Shown piece after piece: positions 50,201-59,134 of a stretch of 64,000 nt of DNA (position 1 is its first letter; each line of letters opens with the position of its first letter). The position numbers were made by a program, and so were the translations under genes. The DNA is from Rostratula benghalensis (taxonomy: Eukaryota; Chordata; Aves; Charadriiformes; Rostratulidae), in NCBI GenBank assembly GCA_013399305.1, contig VXAI01000193.1:692843-756842 (forward strand), read 5' to 3'. The notes under the pieces were generated by a model. It did no database searches and was not told the DNA's origin. It saw nothing but the letters and a program-made list of their open reading frames with translations.

Positions 50201-52438
50201 GAGACATTATAAGAACTTCCAGGAGCACATACTGACTTTTCACAAATTACTGGATTCTAAATGTGAAGAGCTAGGCAGCAGCAGGAAAAGTTACCTGCCA
50301 TCCTGCACCAACGGGATCCAAAGCACTCAGGGGCTGAGGTGAGCCCAAATGGAACACTTGGCTTTAAAAAACATTTCTGCAAAGTCTCTGCTCCTCTGCA
50401 CTTGTTTTTCAGCATTCACTGAAATTGCCTTGCTCAAATACTTCATGACCAATATCACCATCTGTAGCATTCGCTGTTTAACTCTTTTTATTTACAGTTT
50501 TTGACATGAGATGACACTGGCCCCTGATAAGGGGCTTCTCAAGGCCCAGCCAGCATCTTTTCGGTCAACAAAAATGGCAGAGCCAGGTAGGAGTCGTATT
50601 GCTTCCTGAACTTGTAAAAAAGCTGATCAGAAAGTATTTTGGAGAAAGATGTCTAGTAATTAACATCTCTGTGTGTATATAATTTAATAAGAAAAATCAA
50701 TCAAGCCTCCAGTCCTTCCTACACATCTGTGTGAGTCAAAGGTTTGTCACCTTTGAGAGGTTTATGCTGCATCTGCTCTAAAGAAAACAAATCATGTTTG
50801 GGTAATCATTAAAATAGGCTTGTAGGCTTGTAACAAGTCCACCCACCCCCTGATTGACTCAGAAACAGCTAGTGCATTCAGATCATCTAAGTTCTCATCT
50901 GTGTACTCCGCAACTTCACCATCCTCCGACTGAAACCTCAGTATTTTAATAAAAACAACAAAAAAACCAATTTAATCTTGTTCTCTGTCTTGCTTTAGAA
51001 GCTTGCTAGGAAATTTGAAATTTGCTTCTTTGCTTCTAAGGTAAGAAATCTCACCCAGTACAAAAAAGCGAGGCATAAAAGCCAAAACAAAACTCAGTTT
51101 TAAAAGATGCTAACACTCTACAGGATGATCACATCTTCTATCATTATTTCTTAAATACATATACTTATTATATTGACATACATACAAGATTGTGGAAATA
51201 GTAGTGGTTTTGACTGAATTGAAATTGGAGCTAAAACTGCAAGAGTCCTCAATTCAATGGTTCGGTGAATCTGAGATAGAAATTGAGAATTATATCTAGC
51301 TATTATGTATTTAAGTTTTCCATTGTACAATCACTGTTATGTTAAATTATTTCAGACTTTATACGCTGGAACACAGAACCAGCTTACCTTGATCTTATGG
51401 ACTAATCAGCAGCATGAACAAGAAATATTTGCATTACTTGAACGAGAAGGATGGGGTTGATTGCATGGATAACTAGGCCTCCTAAGTCTTTGCTAATGAT
51501 TATTTCCAAAGAGTCTATAACTGAAGCATTTCACGCAATGAGTTACATTTATACTTAAGGGTAGGAAAGGATTTTTTCCTGACCCTCAAACTGGCAATAT
51601 TCTCTGAAGCATGAAAATTAGTAACTCCAGACAGCTCTAGTCACTGTTCTTTTACCTTGTGTAATTGCAGGAAATACTTTCATTTCCAAGACTTCTACAG
51701 ACTATATCAAGCTCTTTATGTCAGGACTATCAGGGATAGGACTATTATGAGGAGCATTACAGGAATCCCATGGAACAGAGATAAAATTAAAGACAGTACT
51801 TTCTGCTATGTCTAGTACTGGTGTCTTTTCACATGAATCTACACAATAATGTATGTAGTCAACTTCTCTGACTGCACTCCAGACATAGGGACCATTGCAA
51901 CACCTCACATCTGCTTATGAGCAAAACCTGATATGCCCTTTCTAATATTTTCCACTCACCCTCACTGAAATCCTTCAGCTTTGTGTTGTTATCTCACGTG
52001 TCCAAACAGATGCAGAGCAGCACAGATGAGTCATGAATGCAGCAAGGCTGGTGCCAGAGCTGGGAATGAACCCACACACTAGTACCAGCCCCTTCCCTCC
52101 ATCCCCCACTATACCTCCACAGGAATCTTTTGACCTCTACCAACTTGCAAACACGGCCACCCTACTGTTCCAATACAGCATGACCATTCCCTGGTGTTTG
52201 AGATACCTTCAGGAATGCTTGCAAACCTGCAACAGAAGAACAGGCACGCAACCCTACCTTGTGGTGGGGAATAGTCATCGGAGTCTGTGTCGCTCTCACT
52301 GCTGTCCTCCACCAGGAAGCTGGGGTAGTTCCAGGACATGCTGAGGATGCCATCTGACTCGTGAAGGAGCACGTGAGCCAGCATTCGGCCATGGCAGTCC
52401 ATGACAATAACCTGTCCATCAGCAGTGCCAAACAGTAC
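20168..52438 (-). CDS. TULP4: TULP4 (tubby-like protein 4), 3' eleven coding exons, 5' end missing
   Basis: This entry spans the in-window gene; exons are listed separately. Eleven exons chain in phase (exit phases 1,1,0,0,1,2,0,1,1,0) to 1391 residues plus a TGA stop. The order is WD40 blades, SOCS box, SPK/SPR repeats, N-terminal tubby segment, long low-complexity region and C-terminal tubby segment. That order is specific to TULP4 among tubby-family proteins. By family knowledge, the SOCS box recruits elongin B/C and cullin-type E3 ligase, WD40 repeats are typical substrate-binding modules, and tubby domains bind phosphoinositides; the function here is inferred from these. The human protein is about 1540 residues (from memory). 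The missing N-terminus is roughly 185 residues, so this orthologue is probably slightly longer. No frameshift or internal stop is seen, so it looks like an intact gene. No promoter or first exon lies in the window. Confidence 0.95.
20285..22007 (-). other. TULP4 last intron (phase 0)
   Basis: This 1.7-kb GT-AG intron interrupts the C-terminal tubby half. No repeat or RNA gene is recognised. Reading through from the upstream exon stays open for 64 codons to a stop at 21816. The A/G-rich plus-strand patch next to the acceptor (20291-20340) is its polypyrimidine tract. Confidence 0.85.
22008..24595 (-). CDS. TULP4: TULP4 large exon: low-complexity insert and start of C-terminal tubby half
   Basis: This exon has 2588 nt, phase 1 in and phase 0 out, 863 residues. 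The acceptor is TTCATTGCAG and the donor GTAGGAG. The upstream MLFIA reading is intron, because the split Val codon fixes the start at 24595. Sequence in order: [16 protein letters not shown] and [13 protein letters not shown], a GC-rich Pro/Ala/Gly stretch (about 24470-24040), [30 protein letters not shown], a Ser/Gly/Ala-rich stretch (about 23525-23345), further proline-rich PPxY-like motifs, lysine-rich segments with [15 protein letters not shown] (a possible nuclear signal) and [11 protein letters not shown]. The tubby C-terminal half then starts: [20 protein letters not shown] and [15 protein letters not shown]. Most of this is probably disordered. PPPPY-type motifs could bind WW domains (inference). 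Confidence 0.95.
24596..28133 (-). other. TULP4 intron (phase 1), 3.5 kb
   Basis: It holds a purine-rich (GGAAAA)n array at 25515-25608 and otherwise AT-rich sequence with no exon or repeat family that I can support. Confidence 0.8.
25515..25608 (+). repeat. Poly-A and (GGAAAA)n purine-rich array
   Basis: A 14-A run leads into GGAAAAGGAAAAG-type units for about 80 bp, strictly purine apart from one TT interruption. Confidence 0.93.
28134..28277 (-). CDS. TULP4: TULP4 exon: N-terminal half of tubby domain, continued
   Basis: This exon has 144 nt, phase 1 in and phase 1 out. The acceptor is TTTCTCTAG and the donor GTAAGG. A split Val is followed by [20 protein letters not shown], then [20 protein letters not shown] and an acidic [18 protein letters not shown] corresponds to the family's PRKMxVxxP motif, part of the phosphoinositide-binding region in other tubby proteins. 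After this point the domain is interrupted by the long insert in the next exon. Confidence 0.95.
28278..28976 (-). other. TULP4 intron (phase 1), 0.7 kb
   Basis: A short AT-rich GT-AG intron inside the N-terminal tubby half; nothing else seen. Confidence 0.85.
28977..29070 (-). CDS. TULP4: TULP4 exon: N-terminal half of tubby domain
   Basis: This exon has 94 nt, phase 0 in and phase 1 out. The acceptor is TTGCTTTGCAG and the donor GTAAAAG. It encodes 31 residues, [20 protein letters not shown] and [11 protein letters not shown]. The [14 protein letters not shown] string aligns by eye with the tubby-family Y-x-A-K-x-R-S-N-x-x-G-T-K-F signature, with a Thr in place of the Arg. This shows that the tubby fold begins here, far from the C-terminus. 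Confidence 0.95.
29071..30244 (-). other. TULP4 intron (phase 0), 1.2 kb
   Basis: A GT-AG intron. A short ACTGAGTAA-type local repeat lies at about 30000-30037. No exon is recognised. Confidence 0.85.
30245..30389 (-). CDS. TULP4: TULP4 exon: SPK/SPR repeat linker
   Basis: This exon has 145 nt, phase 2 in and phase 0 out. The acceptor is TTATATGCAG and the donor GTATCG. A split Arg codon precedes [20 protein letters not shown], then [20 protein letters not shown] and FPLEDITQ. At least four S-P-K/R or SP sites occur at intervals of about 10-14 residues, together with the previous exon. Human TULP4 has the same series with [13 protein letters not shown], as I recall. It is likely a disordered, phosphorylatable linker ahead of the tubby segment, whose first residues (ITQHNY) span the next junction. 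Confidence 0.94.
30390..31850 (-). other. TULP4 intron (phase 2), 1.5 kb
   Basis: A GT-AG intron whose 5' end (plus 31760-31848) is a long CT-rich tract on the coding strand, including a G8/C8 run. No repeat family is recognised. Confidence 0.85.
31851..31995 (-). CDS. TULP4: TULP4 exon: Ser/Asp-rich segment and first SPK repeats
   Basis: This exon has 145 nt, phase 1 in and phase 2 out. The acceptor is GTCTTGGTAG and the donor GTAATC. It encodes [20 protein letters not shown], an acidic [10 protein letters not shown], then KKSPKISR and SKSPKLP. The basic SPK/SPR repeats continue across the junction into the next exon and look like proline-directed kinase sites in a disordered linker. On the coding strand the donor is followed by a CT-rich tract, roughly 31848 down to 31760, which could bind pyrimidine-tract proteins. 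Confidence 0.94.
31996..32489 (-). other. TULP4 intron (phase 1), 0.5 kb
   Basis: The shortest intron in the window, GT-AG, AT-rich, with a plus-strand T12 run near 32360; nothing else seen. Confidence 0.85.
32490..32724 (-). CDS. TULP4: TULP4 exon: conserved region between SOCS box and SPK repeats
   Basis: This exon has 235 nt, phase 0 in and phase 1 out. The acceptor is TTTCATTAAG and the donor GTAGAA. It encodes 78 residues, [16 protein letters not shown] through [17 protein letters not shown]. It includes [20 protein letters not shown] and [15 protein letters not shown]. This block is almost identical to human TULP4 as I remember it. It resembles the start of a tubby-type beta strand series (tyrosine-rich LYLEYLGG, then KGRRISK), so it may contribute the first strands of the tubby fold. 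That structural reading is inference. Confidence 0.94.
32985..33095 (+). repeat. MIR/CORE-SINE-like relic
   Basis: The order of words is that of the MIR core: TGTGGTTAGAACACTGAATT, then CAAGTGCTGTCTCTATCAC, then AAACTTCTC. It is old and heavily diverged. Assigned by eye only. Confidence 0.45.
34701..34790 (-). other. Candidate cryptic or cassette exon in TULP4 intron (30 codons, in frame)
   Basis: On the minus strand a pyrimidine tract (TTCCTGTCCTTTT) ends in CAAGAG. It is followed by 90 nt open in the gene's frame ([20 protein letters not shown] and ten more residues) and then a donor-like AGG|GTAAAA. Both flanking TULP4 exons meet in phase 0 here, so inclusion would insert 30 residues right after the SOCS box. 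There are two adjacent AGs. Using the first (exon start 34792) gives 92 nt, shifts the frame and meets a TGA within twelve codons, making it a poison exon. I know of no such segment in human TULP4. The open frame is short enough to be chance, and I recognise no homologue of the peptide. Confidence 0.3.
34958..35182 (-). CDS. TULP4: TULP4 exon: last WD40 strand and SOCS box
   Basis: This exon has 225 nt, phase 0 on both sides, 75 residues. The acceptor is CCCCACGCAG and the donor GTAAAAGG. It starts [20 protein letters not shown], the final WD40 strands. A SOCS box follows: an elongin-binding BC box [11 protein letters not shown] (Leu and Cys spaced as in S/T-L-x3-C-x3-A/V/I/L, 35083-35054) and a Cul-box-like LPPRLCSYL (35011-34985). 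In the family these recruit elongin B/C and a cullin scaffold, making the protein a candidate E3 substrate receptor. The whole box is in one exon. Exit in phase 0 means the next intron could accept an in-frame cassette (see the candidate exon at 34701-34790). Confidence 0.95.
35350..35660 (-). repeat. MIR-like SINE relic, reverse orientation
   Basis: The left part has GCTTAAAGCCCTTTACATG, like the CGCTTTA tail region of MIR-type SINEs in reverse. The right part has AATTACGTGCCCAGAAACAC, then a segment like the usual CAGGTCT...CAGTGC end. Diverged; boundaries approximate. Confidence 0.35.
36470..36988 (+). mobile_element. CR1 LINE 3' portion, plus orientation
   Basis: This copy of about 520 bp starts ACACCTGGAGTACTGTGTCC, contains GGAGGGCCACAAAGATGACC and the [20 protein letters not shown] reading on the plus strand, and ends TCCAACTCTAACCATTCTATGA. 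It is opposite to TULP4 and 5'-truncated, with frame breaks. Confidence 0.95.
37266..37288 (+). repeat. (CA)n microsatellite
   Basis: A short uninterrupted ACACAC run lies within AACACCACACACACACACAC. Confidence 0.85.
37884..37999. repeat. Imperfect 58-bp tandem duplication
   Basis: Copy 1 is 37884-37941 and copy 2 is 37942-37999. Shared words are CTAATA, CAGC(T/C)AT, ATAAC(T/C)CAATA and CACACCCAGA(C/T)AG. Similarity is roughly four in five bases by eye. Confidence 0.75.
40027..40328 (-). mobile_element. CR1 LINE 3' end
   Basis: The plus strand begins ATAGAATCACAGAATCATAG then GGTTGGAAGGGACCTTTAAG. It passes CTTCCCTGGGCAGCCCATTC and ends near GCCTGTGACTTGGGAGAAAG. It is about 300 bp. It lacks the GCCATGGGCAGGG word of the 6990, 15495 and 58579 copies, so it belongs to a different CR1 subfamily. 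Confidence 0.93.
41766..41863 (+). mobile_element. CR1 LINE 3' end fragment, plus orientation
   Basis: About 98 bp: GTGCAGTCCTGACTAATGTG, CAATCCTGCTTTAGCAGGGG, TCCCTTCCAACTCTGACAAT. It shares the CTTTAGCAGGGGA word with the copy at 45741, so the two are of one subfamily. Confidence 0.92.
44785..45010 (+). repeat. MIR/CORE-SINE-like relic
   Basis: The sequence follows MIR-type order: TGTGGTTATGACACTGGACT, CAGCTCTTGGTTCCGCTAC, CAAGCAAGTTATCCAG, TCAGCCACTTGTCTGTAAAA and CCTAGCACAGTGGGC. It is old but recognisable over about 220 bp. The exact SINE family needs a repeat search. Confidence 0.55.
45183..45349 (-). CDS. TULP4: TULP4 exon: WD40 region
   Basis: This exon has 167 nt, phase 1 in and phase 0 out. 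The acceptor is GTGATTTCAG and the donor GTAGGA. With the split Asp codon it encodes 56 residues: [17 protein letters not shown], then a variable loop, then [18 protein letters not shown]. These are the typical inner strands of a WD40 blade ([16 protein letters not shown], then VKFYNVRG). The human protein has Glu at the exon-junction residue, as I recall it; here it is Asp. A 10-kb intron rich in repeats follows. Confidence 0.95.
45741..46109 (+). mobile_element. CR1 LINE 3' portion, plus orientation
   Basis: About 370 bp: TTAGTCTGGAGAAGAGAAGG, GTGACAGGATGAGGGGCAAC, GCCCTGCCTGGATGCAGTCC, CAATCCTGCTTTAGCAGGGG, ending CATGATTCTGTGAC. It is little diverged and opposite to TULP4. It ends with the typical ATTCTGTGA terminus. 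Confidence 0.95.
49561..49586 (+). repeat. A-rich run
   Basis: GAAAAAAAAAAAGAAAAAAA followed by more A. It lies about 35 bp downstream (coding-strand sense) of a TULP4 donor, where it reads as a U-rich intronic tract that could help donor recognition. Confidence 0.85.
49620..49754 (-). CDS. TULP4: TULP4 exon: WD40 region
   Basis: This exon has 135 nt, phase 1 in and phase 1 out. The acceptor is a T-rich tract ending TTTGCAG and the donor is GTAGAA. A split GAT codon gives the joining Asp, then 44 residues from [10 protein letters not shown] to IIRSGLK. The core [16 protein letters not shown] reads as a WD40 blade. Because the phase is symmetric and the length divisible by three, skipping this exon would keep the frame, but nothing in the sequence shows that it is skipped. 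An A-rich run on the plus strand (49561-49584) lies just downstream of its donor. Confidence 0.95.
49755..52257 (-). other. TULP4 intron (phase 1), 2.5 kb
   Basis: A GT-AG intron with a T/pyrimidine tract before the acceptor. No repeat family or exon is recognised. Confidence 0.85.
52258..52438 (-). CDS. TULP4: TULP4 exon: WD40 blade and acidic Ser/Asp stretch (first coding exon in window)
   Basis: This exon has 181 nt, enters in phase 0 and exits in phase 1. The acceptor ends TTATTTCCAG and the donor starts GTAGGG. It encodes 60 residues from [14 protein letters not shown] to YSPPQ. The [14 protein letters not shown] and GILSMSWN strings are a WD40-type strand pair. They are followed by an acidic stretch ([12 protein letters not shown]), a plausible casein kinase 2 target and an exposed loop. 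It matches human TULP4 closely as I remember it. Because it starts in phase 0 inside a WD40 blade, at least one more coding exon must lie upstream. No initiator methionine belongs here: the internal ATG at the VMD position is not a start. Confidence 0.95.
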
Positions 52439-53734
52439 CTGGAAATAACAGAATGACCCTCAGTCCCACCAAGTGTCAGCCACTGGGCCTCGTTCAGATA
52501 CATTTTGTAATTAGCTAGCTACACTGGAAATTAATTGAAAACAAAGCAGTCAGGGATGTGAAATGGTGCCACAACAGGACACCACAACCAAAGATGTATT
52601 TAAAGAATGAAGTCAAAGCACTAGGGCATAGACATAAGGTCCTAAAATCTCTGAGCAAGTAATGTTTCATGATGCAGTGCATGTTGTTCACTTTAATACA
52701 AGTCATCACACTTTGTTTGAACTTCACCATTGCTACCACCAAAGTGAGCTGGCAGAAGTGCTAGCACAGATTCTGCAGTATTCTGGGATTATAGGGAAAC
52801 TTCTAAAATTGGTGGCAGAAGCTGAGGAATGCATCAATCATAACAATGCCAAATGACAAAAATCAGGTCCTAGCAGAGATTTCAAATGGCTTGTAAGAAA
52901 TAGCAAGCTGAACAGAGGAGGGTAGGTTATTCAGTTGATGAGCTGAGAGAAAGTGGGAGAAGGTCTTCCAAAAACAGAGGCAAAAGCCAGTATGATCAGT
53001 GAACTGGAAGTAGATTATTATAGTCCAAGTGGAAGGGAACATATTACACATTCAGGAAGCGACGAAGAAGAGCTTCCACCCACTATTTCAAATACAAAAT
53101 GGATAAGCCAAGTTTTTGTCTTGCCCCTAAACTACTTTGTAGCTAATGTGTGCTGATTGAAGTCACACTGATTGGAACCTACAGTTTCTTTTTCCTAGGC
53201 ATTTTCTGTCTTGACGCTTTAAGAAAGTCAAGATTCTGCATATTTGATGACTTTTAGAAAAACATTAGGAAATAAGGATTAATAAATCCACAAAGTAATT
53301 ATCCAAGGCTGCTGCTGCTATCTTGTAATTCCATATGAGGCAAATATGTTTTACAGCAAGTTTAAAGGCACTCATCAACTTAAAAACCTTGCCAGCATTA
53401 AAAATGTAGCTAAAAGGAAGAGCAAATCTTATGTTTGTACTTCAGTATACCACCTATTGCAGTGCATGCAAATTTAAGATTCTAACAATTATATGCCCAG
53501 ATCAAAAATCCATCAAGCCTTAGAGCTAATCTCTAACAGTGGTCAAGTGTTTGGGGAAGAGTAAGAGAACAGGATGCACTAAGCAGGCACCTTCCCTGCA
53601 CACTCATGTAGTTTCCAGTAAAAAATGCTGCCTCTTCTTTGATAATTGATAATTTCACTTGGTAACCTTTACCTCTTAACGCTGAAAGAAATACAGAGTA
53701 GTTGTTCCCTACTTCCATTCTCAACATTGGTCAC

Positions 53735-53865
53735 CATTTTATAGACTTCTATTACACAATCCCTCAGTCGTCTCTTTTCCCAGCAGAAGAATCGTCACCC
53801 ACTTAGGTTCTCCCTGTGGTGTTGTTGCTCAAAGCCCCCCATCATCCTCGTTGACCTCAGCTGTC
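53735..53865 (-). mobile_element. Degenerate CR1-like LINE fragment
   Basis: The plus strand reads CCCTCAGTCGTCTCTTTTCC, AGCAGAAGAATCGTCACCC and GCCCCCCATCATCCTCGTTG. This follows the usual reversed CR1 text (CTCAGTCTCCTCTTCTCCAG ... TTCGTTGCCC) with heavy divergence. Confidence 0.5.
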
Positions 53866-56800
53866 AGAGGTCTTCCTTTTTACTTTCCTTCTGAGATGTC
53901 GTGCCAGACTTGCAGCATTGAAACTGCGTATTTTAGCAGACTTACACAATAGTGCTCACCTAGGACCAATGCCACGGCTGCACTTTTGAAAGTTTCAGAA
54001 CAGAAGCGTGGTTTCAAAGGTCTCAGTAAATAATAAAAAGTACTATAATTTTTTTTCTCTATGGTCAAGGTGATGATCAGGAAATGCAGAAGTTTGCAAA
54101 CTAAAATAACAGTTTAACAGAAGAACTCTAGTGAAGTCACTAAATTCTTCAGAAAATCAATTGAGTTGCTTCATATTATCAGAAAAAATGAAGAAACATT
54201 ATCCGGCTGCATTAACTGTAATCATTACATGTTACAAATAGTTTTGTGTTAAATAGCTGCTGGGTTAAAACAGCAGATGAAGTTTACTACCAGCTCATAT
54301 TGCTGCTCTCAGATAAAACTGCAAGCTCAACCTTTGTTCATCTCGTTCTCCTCCTCTTGTGGTCCTTTATGCTACTTCTTCTTCCACTGTTCATTATTTC
54401 AATCATTTTTACATTCATCATCAGTGCACAGCCACTTTCACAACATAACCACTTGCTTTCAGATCTCTACAAAATGAACTTTCTACAAAGTCAAAAACCT
54501 ACTGACTGTCATTGCTAGCTTCTCACCCCAATTTCAGCCTACTCTGTAGATTAGTTTGTCACCAGTCTCCTATGAGTTTTTTAACTGCAAAATACCCAAA
54601 CAGAGAAGGTGAAATGCTCTACTGTTTCTGAAAATAGTGGTTTATGATTTCTGCATCCTAAAATCCAGTAGAAACACTTCATAACTGGGGAGGAACAAAT
54701 GTTGGGACTCATCAGCCAGAGTTCAGTCTCATCTCAATCTAAAGCTAATTCTTTCAAGTAGCACCGCCACCAATTCATTCAAAATGACAAAGTCCTACAG
54801 TAATTTCCCATTCAGATGCAAGTGGGCTTATTAATTTTTGCACTGGAACCTGAGAAAGCTCTTTAGCCACCTGGAGATGTCAGAGGGCACTCTTCATCTC
54901 TTTAACCGGGCTATAGGTTTCAAGGAACAGCTTTTAAGTTTCAGGATTATTGTAGCAATACAACCTTTAAGATAAAGGCATTTATCAGGCTGATAGTCCT
55001 GCTGGCTGAACTCCTGCTGAAGCTGTAAAAATGTCTAATGGTGTTATCATCCATAACATTACTTAAGTTATAAATGCCACACTCAAGCTACTTATATCAG
55101 ATGAATAAAAATCTCTTGACCTTCAGAAAAAAAGGTTGAGCCACAGGATATGCCTGAAGGATCCAACGGAGAAATTAAAAGGTTGTATTTTAGCTGCCTA
55201 CGTTCATATTTTTCAGGTATTTGCAGATCTCGGAGGTCTGGGGAAACATTGGGAAAAGGTAATGAACAAGCTTTAGTGGCTTGTTAACCCCAGAATACAA
55301 AAGCTAAATTATAATAATAGTAATCAATAAAAATAATCCCAAGTACTTATTTTTAAGAGGTTCTTTATCCCCTTGTTCTGCTCTTCTCTTGTCTCATCTC
55401 CTCTCCTTTCATGCTGTTCATTATTTCAACTGTTTTTACATGTGTTGCCACTTGTAGAATTGCATTTGCAGAACTGTGCATACTCTGATAATGAAACACC
55501 TAAAATCATTCGTGCATTCAAGGTCTGCATTAGTTACATGGTGTAAATACAGTATTTCTTTTACAAAACATATCAAACACAAGGAACCCTGCACTACAGT
55601 GAAGCTGTAGCTGGTGAAAAGCCACACAAATGCAGAACAATCTCTAATGGCACTAACTCTGATGCTGTATGCTTTGAAGGGAAAACTGTGATGAACAGCA
55701 CTGGGATAATTCACACACGGTTTTCTAAGTGTATCAGGAGCTGACAGTTGGATTCAGTCCTTTCAGGACACAAGTGTCTGGGTTCTCCATGAAATCCAAG
55801 CTTGGGGTGATTCCTACTGAGTGTGACAAATTGGAATACCTAAAAAACACCCTTCTCTGAACTATGCTGACCTCCAAGCCTCTGTGGTAACTTTTGATGA
55901 GTTTCACAAGCTGGTTTGGGTAAAGGGGTCCCATCCGTTTTTAATCAATTACCCATGAAATCATCATTTAAGATTGCAATCCCTTTAAATGCCCACAGTT
56001 TCAGAGAGCCTTCAATTTTCAGTCTGAAATACCAATTTCTAAAAGACGTGGTGGCCAAAAGGTGGGGTATTCTGCTCTGAAGTAATTTTTTTTCACAAAG
56101 AGATGAATACTTGAACAGCCAAGAAGCTAAAAAAATTCAGTCCAAGAGGAACTCGAACCTGTTCAGTGACTTTGCTACACAGGGACCTGTTGTGCTGAAC
56201 AGTTGCTAGTCCAGTAAGATCTGTTGCGATGCCTCTGGACCAGTACTAGCAGAAAATGGGTTGGCAGCACCAAGATGAAGAGAGCTACAATGGAGCAACC
56301 ACAACCTGGAAGTCCATCTCTGGAGGCCCACTTCTTTATAATTTACGAACAGTAATGTTACTTTTGCACAAAATATATGTTGTTGCTATTTAATTTGGTT
56401 TAATATATGTAAACAGAACATTAGGAATGCTCAGGCTTTATGTTAATTTGAATACACTAGCCCAGTAGGAATGAGAGAGATCCTGCATCTCACCACATCT
56501 GATTATAGCTGAGTAGCTGAGGAAAGTCTATAAACCTTAGCAATTTCATTAACTTAATGAAGTAGTGCTGACTTTGATCTGCAAGGAACCTACCTACTGT
56601 CCATTCCTACCTCCCAGCCTGTCCTCATTGTCAAAAAAAGCTTTCCAGAACTACAGTCCCTTTGACTTTTATAGTAACCAAGAATAATCCATTCCCAGCA
56701 ATAATGTATTCAGTAACTTGATGCATAGATGAGGGGCAAAAGAAAGAACTATTTCCAATCTGATGTTTTCGTTGTACAAACTGTACAGTCAATACTGTTG

Positions 56801-58578
56801 CAGAAAGATATTGATAAAAGAAGATGCTCCCTCCGTACCATGTAGTAGCAACACTGAAGGTTTTTAATGTGGCTGGTTAAACAAAACTCCCAGGAAATCT
56901 CATCAATACATTTTTGGAACACGGGCTGTCATTATGTATCAGGGCAATGACCAAGCCTTTGACTGAAGCTCAAGTTGAAATATTAAAAGCTGGACTTGCT
57001 GTAGCTACTGGAAGCTACTGGAGATTACTTCAGGATAGCACACTTAAGGTAAGAGGATTCCAGTATTATGATGCTAAGAGGTTGGAAAAGGAACATCTGC
57101 TTTACTCCTGTTGGCCCTGGATTTTTAAAAGAACCTCTGACTTCTTACAAAGAATGTACATCTGGTAACTGAGGGAAGAAAAACAGCTCACAGACTCAGT
57201 GAATTAAAACAGCATTGAAAATGAATCTAGTAAGTGCCCTCCTAATATAATTTGATTATTTAAAAAACAAAATTTTCACAGAAAGACAGAACTTGCTTTG
57301 TTGGACTCAGCAAGGTGCATTAGCAGTTTGCATTCAAATTCTGGGATACACTGTGATCTTCTGAAAATGAATGGAATCTGTCATGAAATCTCAGGTGGTC
57401 TAATCTTCCCTAAACTGTGGGTAAATTGCTAGCTGTGTGGTTACTCCACTGAGCAATTTCTTGAGTTACATCTCTTCCTTCTCTCATAGCATCAGTGGTG
57501 AGTGGAAGGACAAAGTGACCACACCACATTTTTCCAGGAACTGACTGATCATATCAGAAAAGGCAAGCGTGTCCTAGAAGTTGCCTACTGGACCAGTCCA
57601 GCAAACTGAGTTCTATTGGACTTGAAATTCTCAAGATTTCTACAGCCCATATCAACACAAATAAATGTACATAATCCATAAACACTGCTATCTCACTACA
57701 GTTAATATTTTAAACAACAGTAAGTATTTTAAAATGAAAAACCCCAAAACCGTATAGTGTCACACAAAGGTAAACACACTGTTCAAATTTTTGTAATGCA
57801 AGTTGACTCTACTTAGTCTCCCCCTTTTGCAGACTGAATCTTGGCCAGCTCTCGTCACGTTGCTAACCAATCCAAACACAGTAAGTAAAATGTTGTAATT
57901 TGCTAGGGTTCCTACACCTGCCAAATCATTTGAACAGAGGATATAGCTCCACACCACCAAAAGGCATGTGCATTTTTTTCTATTAGGAAATCCTTAGGGG
58001 GCCCCATTTGCATTGGAACTCGTTGAGTTTTTCAGAACTAAATGCATCGTTTCAGCTATTTTTTTCTAGCCATGACTTCTAATGACACATGCGAAGACTT
58101 TTGAGAGACTATGGGGTCATGATCTCCCTCTGGAAGAAACATCCTACCCAGGTGTTTTCAGACCAGTTTACAGGTGTTTTGTAATTCCATGTTCAATTTG
58201 CAAATTTCTCGTGCATACCTATAAACTTTTCTAAATGTATTACAGGAAAACAGTCCTGCCTTTCAAGACATAGAAGGTAGACATGATTATTTCTTCTAGC
58301 AGCTAAGTTATTTTGTATCCAAGATCCTTCATAATCTTTGGATGTACCAATGGGACAGAGGAACTTGCTGCATTTCAAACTAACCTGTTCCAGGACCCCC
58401 TTTTAATTTCCTCAGCCTCAGTGAGGTGTTCTTCAACAATGAAGTAGTTGAGGTAGCCCAGCGCAGAAATCTCACCAGCACCTTGTGACCAAATGAACCA
58501 TAAATGATCTCACAAAAACTTAGTTTTGGTTTTTAACATTCTCCAGGGCTGTGTTTCCAAAGTCTGGAGGATTCTTCT

Positions 58579-58765
58579 TAGAATCACAGAATGGATCGAG
58601 CTGGAAAAGACCTTAAAGATCACTGAGTTCCAAACCCCCTGCCATGGGCAGGGACACCTCCCACCAGACCAGGTTGCTCAAAGCCCCATCCAGCCTGGCC
58701 TTGAACATCTCCAGGGATGGGGCTTCCACAACTTCTTTGAGAAAACTGGTCTTCCACCTATCCTT
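58579..58765 (-). mobile_element. CR1 LINE 3' end
   Basis: The plus strand begins TAGAATCACAGAATGGATCG, continues CCCCCTGCCATGGGCAGGGA and CAAAGCCCCATCCAGCCTGG, and fades after ACAACTTCTTTGAG. Same orientation as TULP4; 5'-truncated. Confidence 0.94.
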
Positions 58766-59116
58766 CTCCCCCAAAGGAAAAAGTCAGCACCGTACCTCAG
58801 AAATTATATTCTGCAACGACACCAATAAGGCCAACTGCGTTTGCATTGCCAGAGATGATAAGCAGTTTGAGGAAGGTGAATTAGTTCTGTTTGCTCTGAT
58901 TTAGCCATTTGGACAAACATTAGTATTCCTGATAGAACAGCCTTCATAGTCATCACATAATGCCATCATAGATAGATAAATCTACTTTGCTGATCCCAAA
59001 TTAACTGAACTATAAACTGATTAATATACAGAATAATGGATCGACCTTATGTTTATGCAGGTAGGCTGAGGAAATACTTGGAAAATTATTGCCTTTAAAT
59101 ATTTTCATTTATCAGT

Positions 59117-59134
59117 AAAAAAAAAAAAAAAAAG
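59117..59134 (+). repeat. Poly-A run
   Basis: An uninterrupted run of about 18 A in intronic sequence, not linked to a recognised retrocopy. Confidence 0.85.
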
